Source: Mantis religiosa (lineage: Eukaryota; Arthropoda; Insecta; Mantodea; Mantidae). Taken from it: 64,000 nucleotides of DNA. The position numbers and the translations under genes are program-made. Positions 22,037 to 33,086 of this stretch are shown one piece after another (positions within the stretch are counted from its first letter, which is position 1; every line of letters begins with the position of its first letter). Under the pieces are notes generated by a model. The model ran no database searches, was not told the origin of the DNA, and was given only the letters and a program-made list of their open reading frames with translations. The stretch is from positions 174,571,518 through 174,635,517 of the forward strand of contig CM060952.1 in the NCBI GenBank assembly GCA_030765055.1. Reading direction: 5' to 3'.

Positions 22037-22360
22037 AGGCCGCGCCGTGGCTCAGTGGTTAGACGACTTGGCTCTCACCCAGGCGGCCTGGGTTCGATCC
22101 CAGGCGACCACAAAGTAAGATTTGTGATGGACAACACGGCGCTGGAGCGGGTTTTCCCCGGATCTCCGGCTTTGCCCGCCATCTCATTCCACCGGTGTTC
22201 CATCTTCATCTTATGCATCATCATTGTCATCGCCTGCGGTGTCGTATGTAGTAAAAGCGGGCGTTAAACATTATACATTTCAATTTCACTCACTCACTCA
22301 TTTACACATTTACTCATTTACTCACTCACTCACTCACTCATCTCATCTCACTAACTCCTA
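22037..22360 (+). repeat. SINE4, tRNA-derived retroposon with (ACTC)n tail
   Basis: The head GGCCGCGCCGTGGCTCAGTG and GTTAGACGACTTGG hold an A box (TGGCTCAGTGGTTAGAC). GGCCTGGGTTCGATCCC holds a good B box. The body includes AAGTAAGATTTGTGATGGAC, then AACACGGCGCTGG, and the GCGGGCGTTAAACATTATAC end followed by ACTC repeats. Other copies lie on the minus strand at 26330-27190, 38515-38823, 47812-47945 and 50250-50440. Confidence 0.88.
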
Positions 22361-22649
22361 CTGTCAGGTTGACAACATAGTTATTACATGGACGCTATTG
22401 TATTTAATATTAGATTAGAGATATTTTTATATATCTCTTATTTATCTCATATGTATATGTTATTAGAATTATGTCCCTTGAAAGGCAAGGACCTCCTATA
22501 CCTAGGGTAGCTGTGTTGACTCCAACACGGTAAGACATTCCCCGCTCGGTTTGTGCAGGTTTTTGTCATTTTCTCTAGTTCCTATTCGGAATTATTCTCT
22601 TGTCCTCGCACTCGCTCTCGCCTACTCCTAGTTTACAGAGTATTTTTTC
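22361..22649. other. Unassigned sequence
   Basis: Nothing is recognised between the SINE4 tail and the LINE-B fragment. The last part may be LINE-B 3' UTR. Confidence 0.3.
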
Positions 22650-22880
22650 GTACATGGATCTTCTTCTTGTCTCGAGCTGTTGTAGGCCACTGCTGTCCTG
22701 CTTGTGCTGTGTAGAAGTCCGCCCATCTCAGTCATCGTCTTCCTCTTTGGCGTTTTCCTGTGCAAGGATCCCAATAAATGATCTTATAGATCCATCTGCC
22801 GTCCTTCAACCTCACGATGTGACCTCTCCATTTCCACTTTAGTTTCTTGACTCTTAGCGGTACTTCTGTTGTTAATATCA
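22650..22880 (-). pseudogene. LINE-B 3' fragment (RT-endonuclease polyprotein C-terminus)
   Basis: The minus strand reads KKLKWKWRGHIVRLKDGRW, then KIIYWDPCTGKRQRGRRR, a stop, and LRWADFYTAQAGQQWPTTARD. This is the usual C-terminal block (K-W-x-W-x-GH-x-x-R...W.P..GKR.RGR...RW.D) of insect endonuclease-reverse transcriptase LINEs. A nonsense codon interrupts it. Only this end remains. The block differs from LINE-A, so I call it a separate family. Confidence 0.75.
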
Positions 22881-23075
22881 TTTGTGACAGTGCAGTGTTG
22901 AAGATTATGTTTTAATATGAAGTGGGGTATATTTGAAACTGTATATAACTAACGTTAAGTGTTTCATTCCTTTTTATTGCTGCTTCTATGCAATAAAATT
23001 TCACAGAAATGCGCAACCTGTTCAGTTATGGAAGGCTGTTAAAACCATAAATGTTTCAAAACATTATTCAAACTG

Positions 23076-23745
23076 AAAATTAATTGTTCTTTCATACTAG
23101 GCGTGTGTAGGACACACTATGGAAGGGTAGAACCAGACTGAAAAATTCAATGCCATAGCCGGGATTGGAACCACGGTTTCTGGTTTCCGTCCAGCCGCTC
23201 TAAACCATTGAGCTACTATGGCCAACGTGCCAACATGACATTAAATTCTCCAACTGACTTGTGTTTTTCCCGGTAAACTACTAGGAGTTCTCATAAACAT
23301 ATGATACAACTACCTTAATGGCGACTTACTATTCTGTAAGTACTTTAAGGCCTGGCCTTATATAGTTCAACCACTATTAAGTACAATTAATGGAAATTAA
23401 TTGTTCTTTCCTACTAGCCGTTTATAGGACGCACTATGAAAGGGTATAGCCAGACTGAAAAATTGTTAATTCTACCTAATAGTGGTTCGAACTATAAAGC
23501 CTGGGCCTTAAAGTCCTTACAGCATAGTAAGTCGCCATTAAGTTAGTTGTCTCATGTGTTTATGAGAACTCCTAGTGGTTTACCGGGGGAAAAACACGAG
23601 TCAGTTGGAGAATTTAATGTCATGTTGGCACGTTGGTCATAGTAGCTCAATGGTTTAGAGTGGCTGGGCGGAAACCGGAAGATCCGTAGTTCAAATCCCG
23701 GCTATAGCATTGAATTTTTCAGTCTGGCTCTACCCTTTCATTAAT
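23076..23745. mobile_element. Foldback element b: inverted pair of tRNA-like units
   Basis: A full unit (23076-23393) lies on the minus strand. The first 70 or so bases of a second minus-strand unit follow (23394-23465). The sequence then switches to a plus-strand unit (23466-23745). Both arms contain the tRNA-like module: on the plus strand TCATAGTAGCTCAATGG and GTAGTTCAAATCCCGGC. The ends of the full unit carry a short inverted match, ATTAATTGTWCTT. The unit of about 318 bp places the tRNA-like module internally, about 170 bp from its start. That is unlike an ordinary SINE, where it is at the 5' end. Confidence 0.8.
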
Positions 23746-24976
23746 CAAACTTGTATTATGATCAGGGCAGTTCCTTTGCATGGACACCTGAACACCTAAA
23801 TAACTTCTAGATTAAGTCCTTTCCCAGCGCTAAATATTGCAAATAACATATTTGATTAAACTAGCAATCCCAATATATAACTGTGACTACTTCAATTTAT
23901 TACAACTCCGTCCCCTATGCCTTTTTGGGAAGTGACATTAAATTAATTCTCCTGTAGAATTAAAATAACAAAGATTAGAGAAAAAGAAAATATAAATACA
24001 GAATAAAAACAGGAGAAGGTTAAACGGTTACATCTGACTACTGAGATAATGTTACAAGGAATGACAGGAAGATAGAAATACAGTTAAAAAAATTGTATAT
24101 ATTAATATCAATGCATAGTATCAGAATTATGGGTTCCATTTTCTTTTTTCAAGATTTGTCAAGTCACCAGTTGGGAAAGATATAGATTAAAAATATAATT
24201 AAGCTTAAATTAGTATAGCTGTGGCAATTGGCGTCTGAGATGAAATTAGAGGCAAGAAATTCATTAGTTCAGCGACTTCACTGAACTAAGGACGTTCAGT
24301 TATAGATAAAGCAATAAAGTACATTTAAACATGGACCTAATTTGTAAGAAAATAGATAAAATAAGTTGAAAACAGTATGGTCGCCTGATCAAAATGATCA
24401 AGTTAAAATAAATCACGTATTTAAAGCAAGACCAGAGGGAAGCAGAAGATGGGGAACACAGAGAGGAATGGAAACAATAAGGTACACTAGAGAGGTAGAA
24501 GGAGACAGAACGATATAATCATATAACTACATGTATTGAACAGAACGGCACAGGATAGAGGACAATGTAGAACGTGGATCAAATAGCTGTAGGCAACTGG
24601 AAAAGAAGAAGTAATATCACTAGTAGTAATAGTATTAGTATTTGTTGTTGTAGTTGTATGTCACAATAGAAAGTGAAATCAATGCAGATCTCCGACGCAG
24701 GTTTCCTGCATCTTCATCAACATGCTGAAAGCATTATTACTTTATCACATCCATTTGTACCATTTACAATTTCTGCGCTCTACGCTTTCCTTTGATGAGC
24801 TGAGAATACAAGTAAATGCTATGTTCCTACCCACGTAAAACGAGCGAGATGTAAACGGAGTCAAAACAAACATCAATTCAGCTAAATTGGTAATTTAATT
24901 CCAATGTCCTCTCATTTTAGAATCTAGCTGTTCTAATGAGATTGCCAATTTACCTTTGATGCCTGATCAAAAGCTA

Positions 24977-25026
<50 letters not shown>

Positions 25027-25904
25027 AGGAAGAACTAACAATAAATGGTGTCCATTGCAAATCCAATATAAAATGTTGAGGTGTTCTGTCAAAAGTCAAG
25101 TAACATTTAAAAAATAAACTACCAAATTTTATTTGCACATACACGTTTGTTAGTCTTCTAAGGGGTGTTTGACTTTGCATCACATAATTATCTGTATATA
25201 ATAGGTCTTTTGTGTTTAGTATTCAAGTATATATGCTATTAAACTGTACACATTGTGGCTATTAGTGTAATCACAGAACAAAAATTAATCTAAACTAAAA
25301 GTGTATTGTGCTTTCTGTTTAAACCATTCCAAGTGTTTTCTAGTTTCTTATCAATACTGAACATTTGTATAGCACCAAACCCTTCATCAGCACCGTATTA
25401 TATGACCTGAGTTTATCCATTTTTGGTCTGTCCTATATCCTGTTGGATTTCAAGAATATATATACTTGCAATACAGATATTCAGAGGACATTCGTTGCAC
25501 ATGCTGATGTTATTTTCTTAGGAGTGTAACACTTCATCCCCCACATATTTTTATCTGAATTTGTTGACTTCATTTTACTCTATACGGCTCATCCCTAATA
25601 TCTATCTTAAAAATCTACTTTGGGTTGCTTCGGTAGTCATTGTTTTACTTGCATAGGTCTAGGATTGCTATGTAGTAATTCTTGAATTGTTTTAAATATC
25701 TGCTATACATCGCCTATATCCTAATTTTAGGGACTTCTTCCGAGCCTCTGTTTGTTACACCTTGTAATAAGTTATTGTACACATGGCTTTGATACGGCGG
25801 GAAATTTTTAAGTCTAAAATTTAATGATTATTTATTGAAAAAGAAGATGAAGAAGAAATAAATTAGTGGCCCTCCTTGAAGCTTGCATATAAAGTACTTG
25901 ACTG
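23746..25904. other. AT-rich unassigned sequence
   Basis: No gene or repeat family is recognised apart from the (AT)n tract listed separately. Confidence 0.4.
24981..25023. repeat. (AT)n microsatellite
   Basis: About 21 uninterrupted AT units. Confidence 0.95.
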
Positions 25905-26200
25905 TACTTTGGAAAGGTACAGTCAGACTGCAAAATTCAATGCCATAGCCGGGATTTGAGTGACGAATCTTCTCATATGAGAGTTCCTAAGTGGTTTACC
26001 GGGAAAAACACAAGTCAGTTGGGGAATTTAATGTCATATCGGCACGTAGCTCATATAGCTCAATGGTTAGAGCAGCTGGACGAAAACCAGAAGATCCGTT
26101 GTTCAAATCGGGGCAATGGCATTGAATTTTTCAGTCTGACTCTAACTTTCTATACTTTAGCCTACACACGCCCAATGTGAAAGAACAATTAATTTCCATT
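25905..26200. mobile_element. Foldback element c, left arm truncated
   Basis: A minus-strand fragment (25905-25965: CAGACTGCAAAATTCAATGCC, then ATAGCCGGGATTTGA) switches to a plus-strand unit (25975-26200). The plus unit holds CATATAGCTCAATGGTTAGAG as its A box and GTTGTTCAAATCGGGGC as its B box. It ends GTGAAAGAACAATTAATTTCC. The left arm is reduced to its outer part. Confidence 0.75.
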
Positions 26201-26329
26201 GACTGGAACTTGTTCTTTTTCTTGTTCTTCATCTTTACCTTATCCCTAGTATACCACGTATCGCAGTGTTAGGGGTTTCTTGTTCCTCTATCCGTTAAGG
26301 TCGGGTTTGTAGAGCCGAAGCTTTGGATC

Positions 26330-27190
26330 TCATAGAGAACCAGGATGGGTGATCAGCCCAGTGCCTGGTGTGCGAGTGAGAGAAGTGGATGTCATTATGA
26401 GGACGAAATGAATAATAGCAAAGTGATGATGGATTTGGATTGGGATTACTATTTCACTAAGGAGGGGATTCGATATGTAGGCCAAGTACTGGAACAATTG
26501 TGACTATGCCTCCAAATGGGGCATCGCCGGAAGGAAGGATGAGGTGAGAGGAGGCAGCGCTGCCGACTCAAGGAGCCACTATAGTGCAAACGGCAGGGTC
26601 CCTACAATTTACTTAGATAGAGACTTCCCCCAACAGGCCAGGACAACGGACACGCTCCCAGCAGCCGAGCCCCAAAAATCCCTGGCTGGTGGTCCCGAAA
26701 TGGTCCCAGCAGAGGCACGGAGACCGCAACCGACCTACCGGAGGAGGAAGTAGTGTACCTCAGAGTATATCATCCTGCCATGCACCTCCGAGACACCCAC
26801 CGACACTTCTAATCTGAAATAGACCACCAGATAAGAGACGATGTGAAATAATAATGGAGATGAAGTGAAGGGACAGTAAATTCGGTGGATGTAATTAACC
26901 TACCAGCATTCGCCTAGCGACCCGAAAAACCCGCCGAAAAAAAACTCATGGGTCAGGTAGGGTTGTCACGGTAATCAAACCCGGCCTCCGGAATGAGGGC
27001 CACAGACGAAAACACCTGAGCCATCCTGCTCTATGATGTGATGAAGGAGCAATTGATGGAACGATGGCGAGAAACCGGTGATCCCAGAGAAAACACACCC
27101 CAGCGCCGTGTTGTCCATCACAAATCTCACTTTGCGGTGAGAGTCGAGATGTCTGACCACTCGACCAAGGCGCGACTGGACTTTCAATAC
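26330..27190 (-). repeat. SINE4 copy interrupted by a SINE5 insertion
   Basis: The SINE4 head is at the right end. On the minus strand it reads GCGCCTTGGTCGAGTGGTCA (A-box region), with AAAGTGAGATTTGTGATGG in the body. Its left part (26330-26432) contains CAGGATGGGTGATCAGCCC, as in the SINE4 copy at 38515-38823. Between these parts lies a 605-bp SINE5. Confidence 0.8.
26433..27037 (-). repeat. SINE5, long tRNA-like retroposon (605 bp) inserted in SINE4
   Basis: On the minus strand the head reads GGATGGCTCAGGTGTTTTCG, with CCGGGTTTGATTACC as B box. It is followed by GGTTAATTACATCCACCGAA, CTCTTATCTGGTGGTCTATT and GCAGGATGATATACTC, which also occur in the plus-strand copy at 44345-45500. The borders show GTGATGATGG (26423-26432) and GTGATGAAGG (27038-27047), a 10-bp duplication with one mismatch. 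Confidence 0.75.
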
Positions 27191-29679
27191 ATATTAAATA
27201 GTCCTGAAGAAATAGATCCTGTCCTTGACCTTTTATTCTTTTTATATCTTCAGGTTCCAAGAAAACAAAGGTTAGTAATTATTCCTTAAATAAAGAAATG
27301 CTCACCAGTTGTCACTGCGTATATCTTCCTAATGATACATCACCATCTTTGTATAAATACTTGTTATTCAATCAAACAATACACACGTGAAGTAAGAATT
27401 GTAACAAGCACTCGTGTTGATCCTTCAAAAGGTAACATTTTTATTCCGGCAGATGTGCATACATGCAAGCTCTGAGTAATTGAATAAGAAGATAGTATAC
27501 ACAAACCAACTATACGCTGGGTGGACCAACTTTTGTTACTGCAGATAAAATCTGCTGTATGTAGAAGAGTAAGAAAAAAGGTCGACGCTTTAAGGTGAAT
27601 AGGGCAAATGCTGGGTAACATATCAGGACAGGTGAGGCTAGGCACACCGTCACCTGCTATCCACCTCATGTTTGAAAAAGAAACACAAAGATGATTCGTT
27701 TTTATGGCGTCAGAATTTGCTATCCATTGCTTATATATTCTGCTGTATCATCCTTAACGTCAGTTTGCCGCTATCGCACGTGAAACGAGTTTTACATTTT
27801 GTCCACTGCAGTCTCAAACGCGGTTAATTTTAATGTTATAAATCACTCACACGGCGGACGCAGACCAAAATAAATAACATGGCTGACACGGAATAACCTA
27901 TACCCGTTGATTTAATTATCTTCATAATTGGTTTTGATTCATCAGTGGATACCGAAAAGAAATTAACTCGCACAGAATTTATTAATTTAAATGCCAATCC
28001 ACTTCAGATGAACTCATTACGTACCTATAAGATAAACATTCACAAGCGAGGCATTGGCATACAGCCAGCAGAAAATGTCCCCAGCTAAAATGGAAGTGTG
28101 AATTCGATAAGCATCGCATAACAAGGCTTTGTTCCTCCCATGCTATTTACATCTGAGCTCATAAATCTAAAATTGACTTGACAAGCGAATAAACGAAGAA
28201 TGCAAGGCAAATTGAAGCGGGAGTTCTGCTAGCGCATTAACAAACTGGCCCTCATTTGAACAAAACAGTCATAATTTCCAAGATGAGATAAATGTTTTGT
28301 TTCATATCTGTAAAAATTGGAATTCATAATCAAGATAATGAAGACAAATTATTTTAATTAGGTGATATCGGTAATAGATTAGGAAGTCCAAAGGAGGTTC
28401 TCCAGTAACAATCGCAGTGGGTTGTTTATGCTTACAAATAGAACCCTTGGAGGGAAAGATGAAGGAGAGACTGGTAAAACGACTAGATCCGGAGGGCAAT
28501 CTTCTATAGCAAGGAGGGGTCCCTAACGATTCAAACACGGCATTAATTTTAAATCAGTGCCTTAGCCTTCCACAACCTTTGTTTTCTGGGTGCAGACGAG
28601 ACAGCTTCCAAGAACAACGGGAGCCCCAGGTCCTTAAGTGCGATAGGTAAATCATGGGTAAACAGCCATAGCTTTGCGCGCGCGCGTGTGTGTGTAATTT
28701 ACTTCCTACCATGCTAAGTTATATCGGATGATAAGTGGAATGGATGAAATGATGGCTTAGATTTTTTTATTTTGGAGCGGTTCCCCTCCTTGCGGGTTTG
28801 GATTTATATCACATGATGCGGTGGCATATCTGAAGTTGGAGTCGCCACTTCGTGAGGCCTACGCGCAAATTATTCGCGCTCCCTCGGTGTGGCGACGCAT
28901 CTAGAAGCCAGACCTTACCTTGATGTAGAAGCGATGAAGCTTTCGTCTAAAAGCCGTGAAGATGAAGTCTTCGAAGATTTCTATAAATCCTCTCTCCGGC
29001 AGCTGCGGCGAGCGATGAGATGTGAAACTTCTCAGGCGTGGTATCGATACAAAAGGGATTTCACTTTTGGGCAACTATGGAATAAAATAATTTACACCGT
29101 TTCAATTTAATTGGAATTATATATCTCGACATCATTTTCTTCTTTAGATGCGACTTTTTCCACTGATGTGTATAGCCCTTTACTATTTATTCTCCTTTTA
29201 TTTATAAATTATGCAACGGTTTTTTACTTAAATTATTTATCGTAGCGTCGCGTCTTCAATGTATATTTTAAACGTTTACTAAACGCTCATAAATGATGAA
29301 CTCCAAAAACTTCTTGTACTTACAAGAAGACTTTTACCAAAACACGTCTACCTTCTTCGAGAGTTAAAGCCAGAAGAAAAAAAATTAAGAATAAAATCAT
29401 TGGTTCTTTCTTCTGTTTTTGTTGCTAAGCCACAGCAATACTTAATTCTGATTGCTCCTACATCACAATTTGGGATTTCAATAAACCTAAGCATTTGTTG
29501 CATCATCTATATGGCCTGCTTGGTTATTAACTTAAGTTGAATTACAGATGGCCATGTTTACCTAATATGTCCATGTATGCAATATCAGCTTCAATTTAAA
29601 CAATAACAAGTAATTTTAAGGAGAAATTAAGATTGGAATTTGGGATGGCGGTTATTCCTGCCGATTACGGTGTCTACAT
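27191..29679. other. Unassigned sequence
   Basis: No gene could be supported. The interval 28740-29110 is GC-richer, with an open plus-strand frame (28889-29110, for example KSREDEVFEDFYKSSLRQLRR). I cannot tie that frame to a family; it could be an unrecognised repeat. Confidence 0.35.
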
Positions 29680-30300
29680 TAGCACCTCCGTCATTAGCGT
29701 CATCATAAGCTGCCGCACAGTGTGCGGGAGCCGGTAAAGTTAGATTCCTTGGCCATGACCATGACCGAAGCCCTGGGCATGGCACTAAGGGAAGTGGGCG
29801 TATAGTATTTATTACTGAGGGTTGTTGCTGTGCCCTTGAGGGCTTGGATTATGCAGACTTCGTACACGTTCGCGTAGGGAGACATTGGAGATGTCCCCCT
29901 GGGCTTGGACGTGCTGTTCAACCATGCCATTGAGCAGTTGGTTGAGGTGCAGAAGTTGGTCGAGTTTGCCGTCTGTGCGTGTGTGGCTCTCTTCCAGGCG
30001 TGCAAGCTTGCGCTTCACAGAGGATGACTATTGCAGGGTTGTTGAAGCTGTTGTTGTAGACAGTCTAGCCGGTTCTGAAGATCTGTTGTGGCGGAGCGTT
30101 GAGCAATTGTAATGCTTGCGAGTTGGTCGTGTTGCTCTGTGTGGTGTCCTGCGATGCTAGTGGTGATGGTTTCTTCCAGTTGTCCCAGGCGTAGAGCTAT
30201 GTTAAGGACCTCGGAGTGGAGGTAGTGGACATCCTCTGTGGGGGATTGTGTAACTGCGAGGGTTTCTTCAAGTGAGGCAGGACGGGCTCCAAGGTTCTAA
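29680..30300 (-). pseudogene. Decayed coiled-coil ORF, unknown origin
   Basis: The minus strand from about 30295 gives an open frame reading ARPASLEETLAVTQSP, then VLNIALRLGQLEETITTSI, then DLQNRLDCLQQQLQQ. This is rich in Leu, Gln and Glu with heptad-like spacing and stops at about 30014. In another frame it continues KLARLEESHTRTDGKLDQLL, then LNGMVEQHVQAQGDISN, to a stop at 29812. A frameshift near 30012 separates the halves. The shape resembles a gag-like or LINE ORF1 coiled coil, but no diagnostic motif such as a zinc knuckle is visible. Higher GC than its surroundings supports real coding ancestry. Its 5' edge is cut by Mariner-4. Confidence 0.5.
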
Positions 30301-30302
30301 GT

Positions 30303-30841
30303 TATGGTCATCTCATTCTTTGATATTCATGGAATGATTTATCAGCATATTGTACCTGCACACATATCAGTAACTGGACAATACTACAGGGATGTCTTGA
30401 AAACATTACAAGTCCATAACAGGCGCAAAAGACCACATTTCCGTGAGGCAGCCGGGATGCTGCACAACGATAATGAGCGGCCGCATATTGACAATGTTGT
30501 TGCTGAATATCTTGCAAAAATCATCATGAAGTGTATCCCTCACCCTCCCTATAGTCCAGATTTAGTCCAATGTGACTTTTTTTTCTATTCCCTAACTTGA
30601 ATAAACGTCTTCGTGGGAGGCATTATCCATCATCAGAAGCAGTGGTGAAGGCTGCGGAGGCGATTTAGAAGGATCTCTCAAAAGTGTTTTCCAGAATGTC
30701 TTTGAAGACTGGCAGAAACGCTGGGAGAAGTGTATCGCATTCAGGGGAGGCTATTTCGAGAAGAACCATCAAAATTATGAGGATGAGTAAAGGTACGTTT
30801 TCACAAAAGGGTTGTTATCATTCTTTATTGAACAGCCCTCG
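30303..30841 (+). pseudogene. Mariner-4, 5'-truncated mariner of the Mariner-3 family
   Basis: The plus frame 30304-30600 reads FFDIHGMIYQHIVPAHISVT, then LHNDNERPHI (second catalytic Asp) and PPYSPDLVQCDFFFY (third Asp). There are 34 residues between them, as in mariner. A frameshift follows. The last part still reads EDWQKRWEKCIAFRG-like text to the stop at about 30788. The right TIR (30815-30841) matches Mariner-3 and is followed by TA (30842-30843). The N-terminal half, the first Asp and the left TIR are missing, so the copy is dead. Confidence 0.9.
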
Positions 30842-30843
30842 TA

Positions 30844-32745
30844 GTTCAATTTTATCGAAGCTAATGATTCCGCAGTTAAAAGACTCGCCACCAATTAATA
30901 AGTAAGTGTATGTTTAAGAACCTCAAATAAGTACAGAAATATATTAATGAATGATTTGTTTATATTTCGAAATAAAGCAACTAGTTAAAGTAGCTACTCA
31001 TAATTTAAAATCCAAACTTATTACATTGTAAAGGCCTCAGCAACTTTTGTGCGCCTATAAAGTTTCTCATACAATTTTAAAATAAGCACCTCTGCGTGTT
31101 AATTTATGGTACGCAGTTTTATAAACCTTGCATGTTCACAAGAACCGCATCAATATTTGCTGAGAGCGAACGGCAGCTGATTTCAAATGATACAAAACTC
31201 TAACAACCATGTTCATTAAACTGCAGTTCAGCATGCAATAAATAAAAATAAAACATTTAGAGCTGTAAGACCAGGTTTCAGCTTCAAACTTTTCACAGAA
31301 GAATACTTTATTCATCAAAACGCTTCCGTAAATTAGATGTAGTATATTTTGTCTGTATGTAACTTAGCAACGATGTTTCAGGTTTCCACATCTAATTCTT
31401 CTCATTAGTATTCTATGCTTAACATTGGGACATTAGTGTTTAAAATTACACCGGCTTATAAGGTACATAGGCTCAGTACATCTAGGATTAAAACATTGCT
31501 TTGCACTTCATTATGAGGATTACAATTGAAATTCCAGCTGGATAACAAACAGTCCTGCTGTTTTATTATTCTTTTGTTTTCTGCAGCTGCGTTGCTGTAC
31601 CTACTAATGCTCACGATGCTGGTGTTGATGTTTCTTTTCTCTGCTTCTGAGCTTTTAATGTGGTAAAAGTGTAGAGAGTGAAGAAATTAAATAATTACGG
31701 TATGAAAATCTATGGGTAGAGAGATTAAATTCCATATGTCTTAGTGGTTATGAAATGGTGTGTAAGCTAATTTTCTTAAAATGATTCCAATACATAAATT
31801 CAGATACAAAATTTTAATTATTTGCAGACTATATTTGATCTCCATGAAACTATACCGCAACGTGAAGATGTGAAACTCTCTTCACTTGGAGTCAGTATAA
31901 TTTCATAAAGTAGTTTTCTTCGGAAATGAATATAGTTGGTCCACACAAAATCAGACATGTAATATAAATTATTTTTAAACGAAATTATCTGTTGCTTATG
32001 GAAATTATATAGACACTTGGGCAACAACAAATGATTTTTTAATGTTCCGAGCACTTCATGAGGCAATTCCTACTAATTTTGTGTTGAGAAAAACAAATGT
32101 GACAATGACAAACTTTTATTAGCTCTAGTTTCTATGATATACACAAGGTGGAAGTACTGCATATTAACGGACTGAGAGAAAAGGGTCATTTTAAATACAC
32201 TTCTAAATTGCTGGAAAAATACATCGCAGATAGCCGTGTCTGAAGACAAATATGTATTGGCATATTGACTTCGTTACTATTCTAAATGAGAGAAATTTCC
32301 TATTTGTTCGAAACTTAGACCCATTCTTATTACGAGGTTGCTGAACTGCTAGCAATACTTGCAAGTGAAAGTTTTGGCCCAAGCTGTTATTCATGACCGT
32401 TTTTGCTTTGCATGGATACCTTCTATTTTTCATCTGCTGAACTGGACTTCAAGCTGTGCACCAGCACTGGCTAACTATCCTAAATTGTTGGTTTGGCATT
32501 GTGCTTGATGCATGATGGAAATTTGGGAATTGAAGGCGAGAATAAATAGCCCATGGGCTTTTGTGTGTCTTCATACCTTTCAACTATTTTAAATTAAATA
32601 TAGAACAGTTAAACTTGCAATTAAGTAGAGAACTAGTGCGGTACTCTTAGGACATTTGAGATGTCTCAGTTTCGATCTCCGTTGTTCGACCAATCTGGCT
32701 GAATTTTTCTGACGAATATTGGGTTGGCTACCATTGTCTCCCCAA
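30844..32745. other. AT-rich unassigned sequence
   Basis: No gene, RNA or repeat is recognised. Confidence 0.4.
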
Positions 32746-32750
32746 TCTCT

Positions 32751-32848
<98 letters not shown>

Positions 32849-32867
32849 TCTCTCTCACTCACTCTCT
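32746..32867. repeat. Long (TC)n microsatellite at the tail of a SINE2
   Basis: About 55 TC units with a few interruptions near the ends. It directly abuts the 3' end of the minus-strand SINE2, so on that strand it is a (GA)n extension of the SINE tail. Confidence 0.95.
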
Positions 32868-33086
32868 TTAATTTACGTCATCCAATGTTAAGTCATATCG
32901 GACAATGAATGAAATGATGCTCGAATGAGTCCGGGATCCATTGAGCTTAGAGTTACCCGACATTCGTCTATCAGGATAAGGGAAAACCCCGGAAAAACCT
33001 TATCCAGGTAACTCACCCCAACCGAGATTCGAACTGGAGAACTCTTGGCCGTGAGGCAGACTCGCTACCATCTCCGCTACCGAGAC
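32868..33086 (-). repeat. SINE2, tRNA-derived retroposon (copy 1)
   Basis: On the minus strand the head reads GTCTCGGTAGCGGAGATGGT (A box region). GAGTTCTCCAGTTCGAATCTCGG-like text is the B box (core AGTTCGAATC). The conserved GTTACCTGGATAAGG and GGGGTTTTCCCTTATCC follow, and the body ends near GACGTAAATTAAA. The family has at least six further copies here: 37227, 37451, 37606, 45177, 49857 and 56083. Confidence 0.92.
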
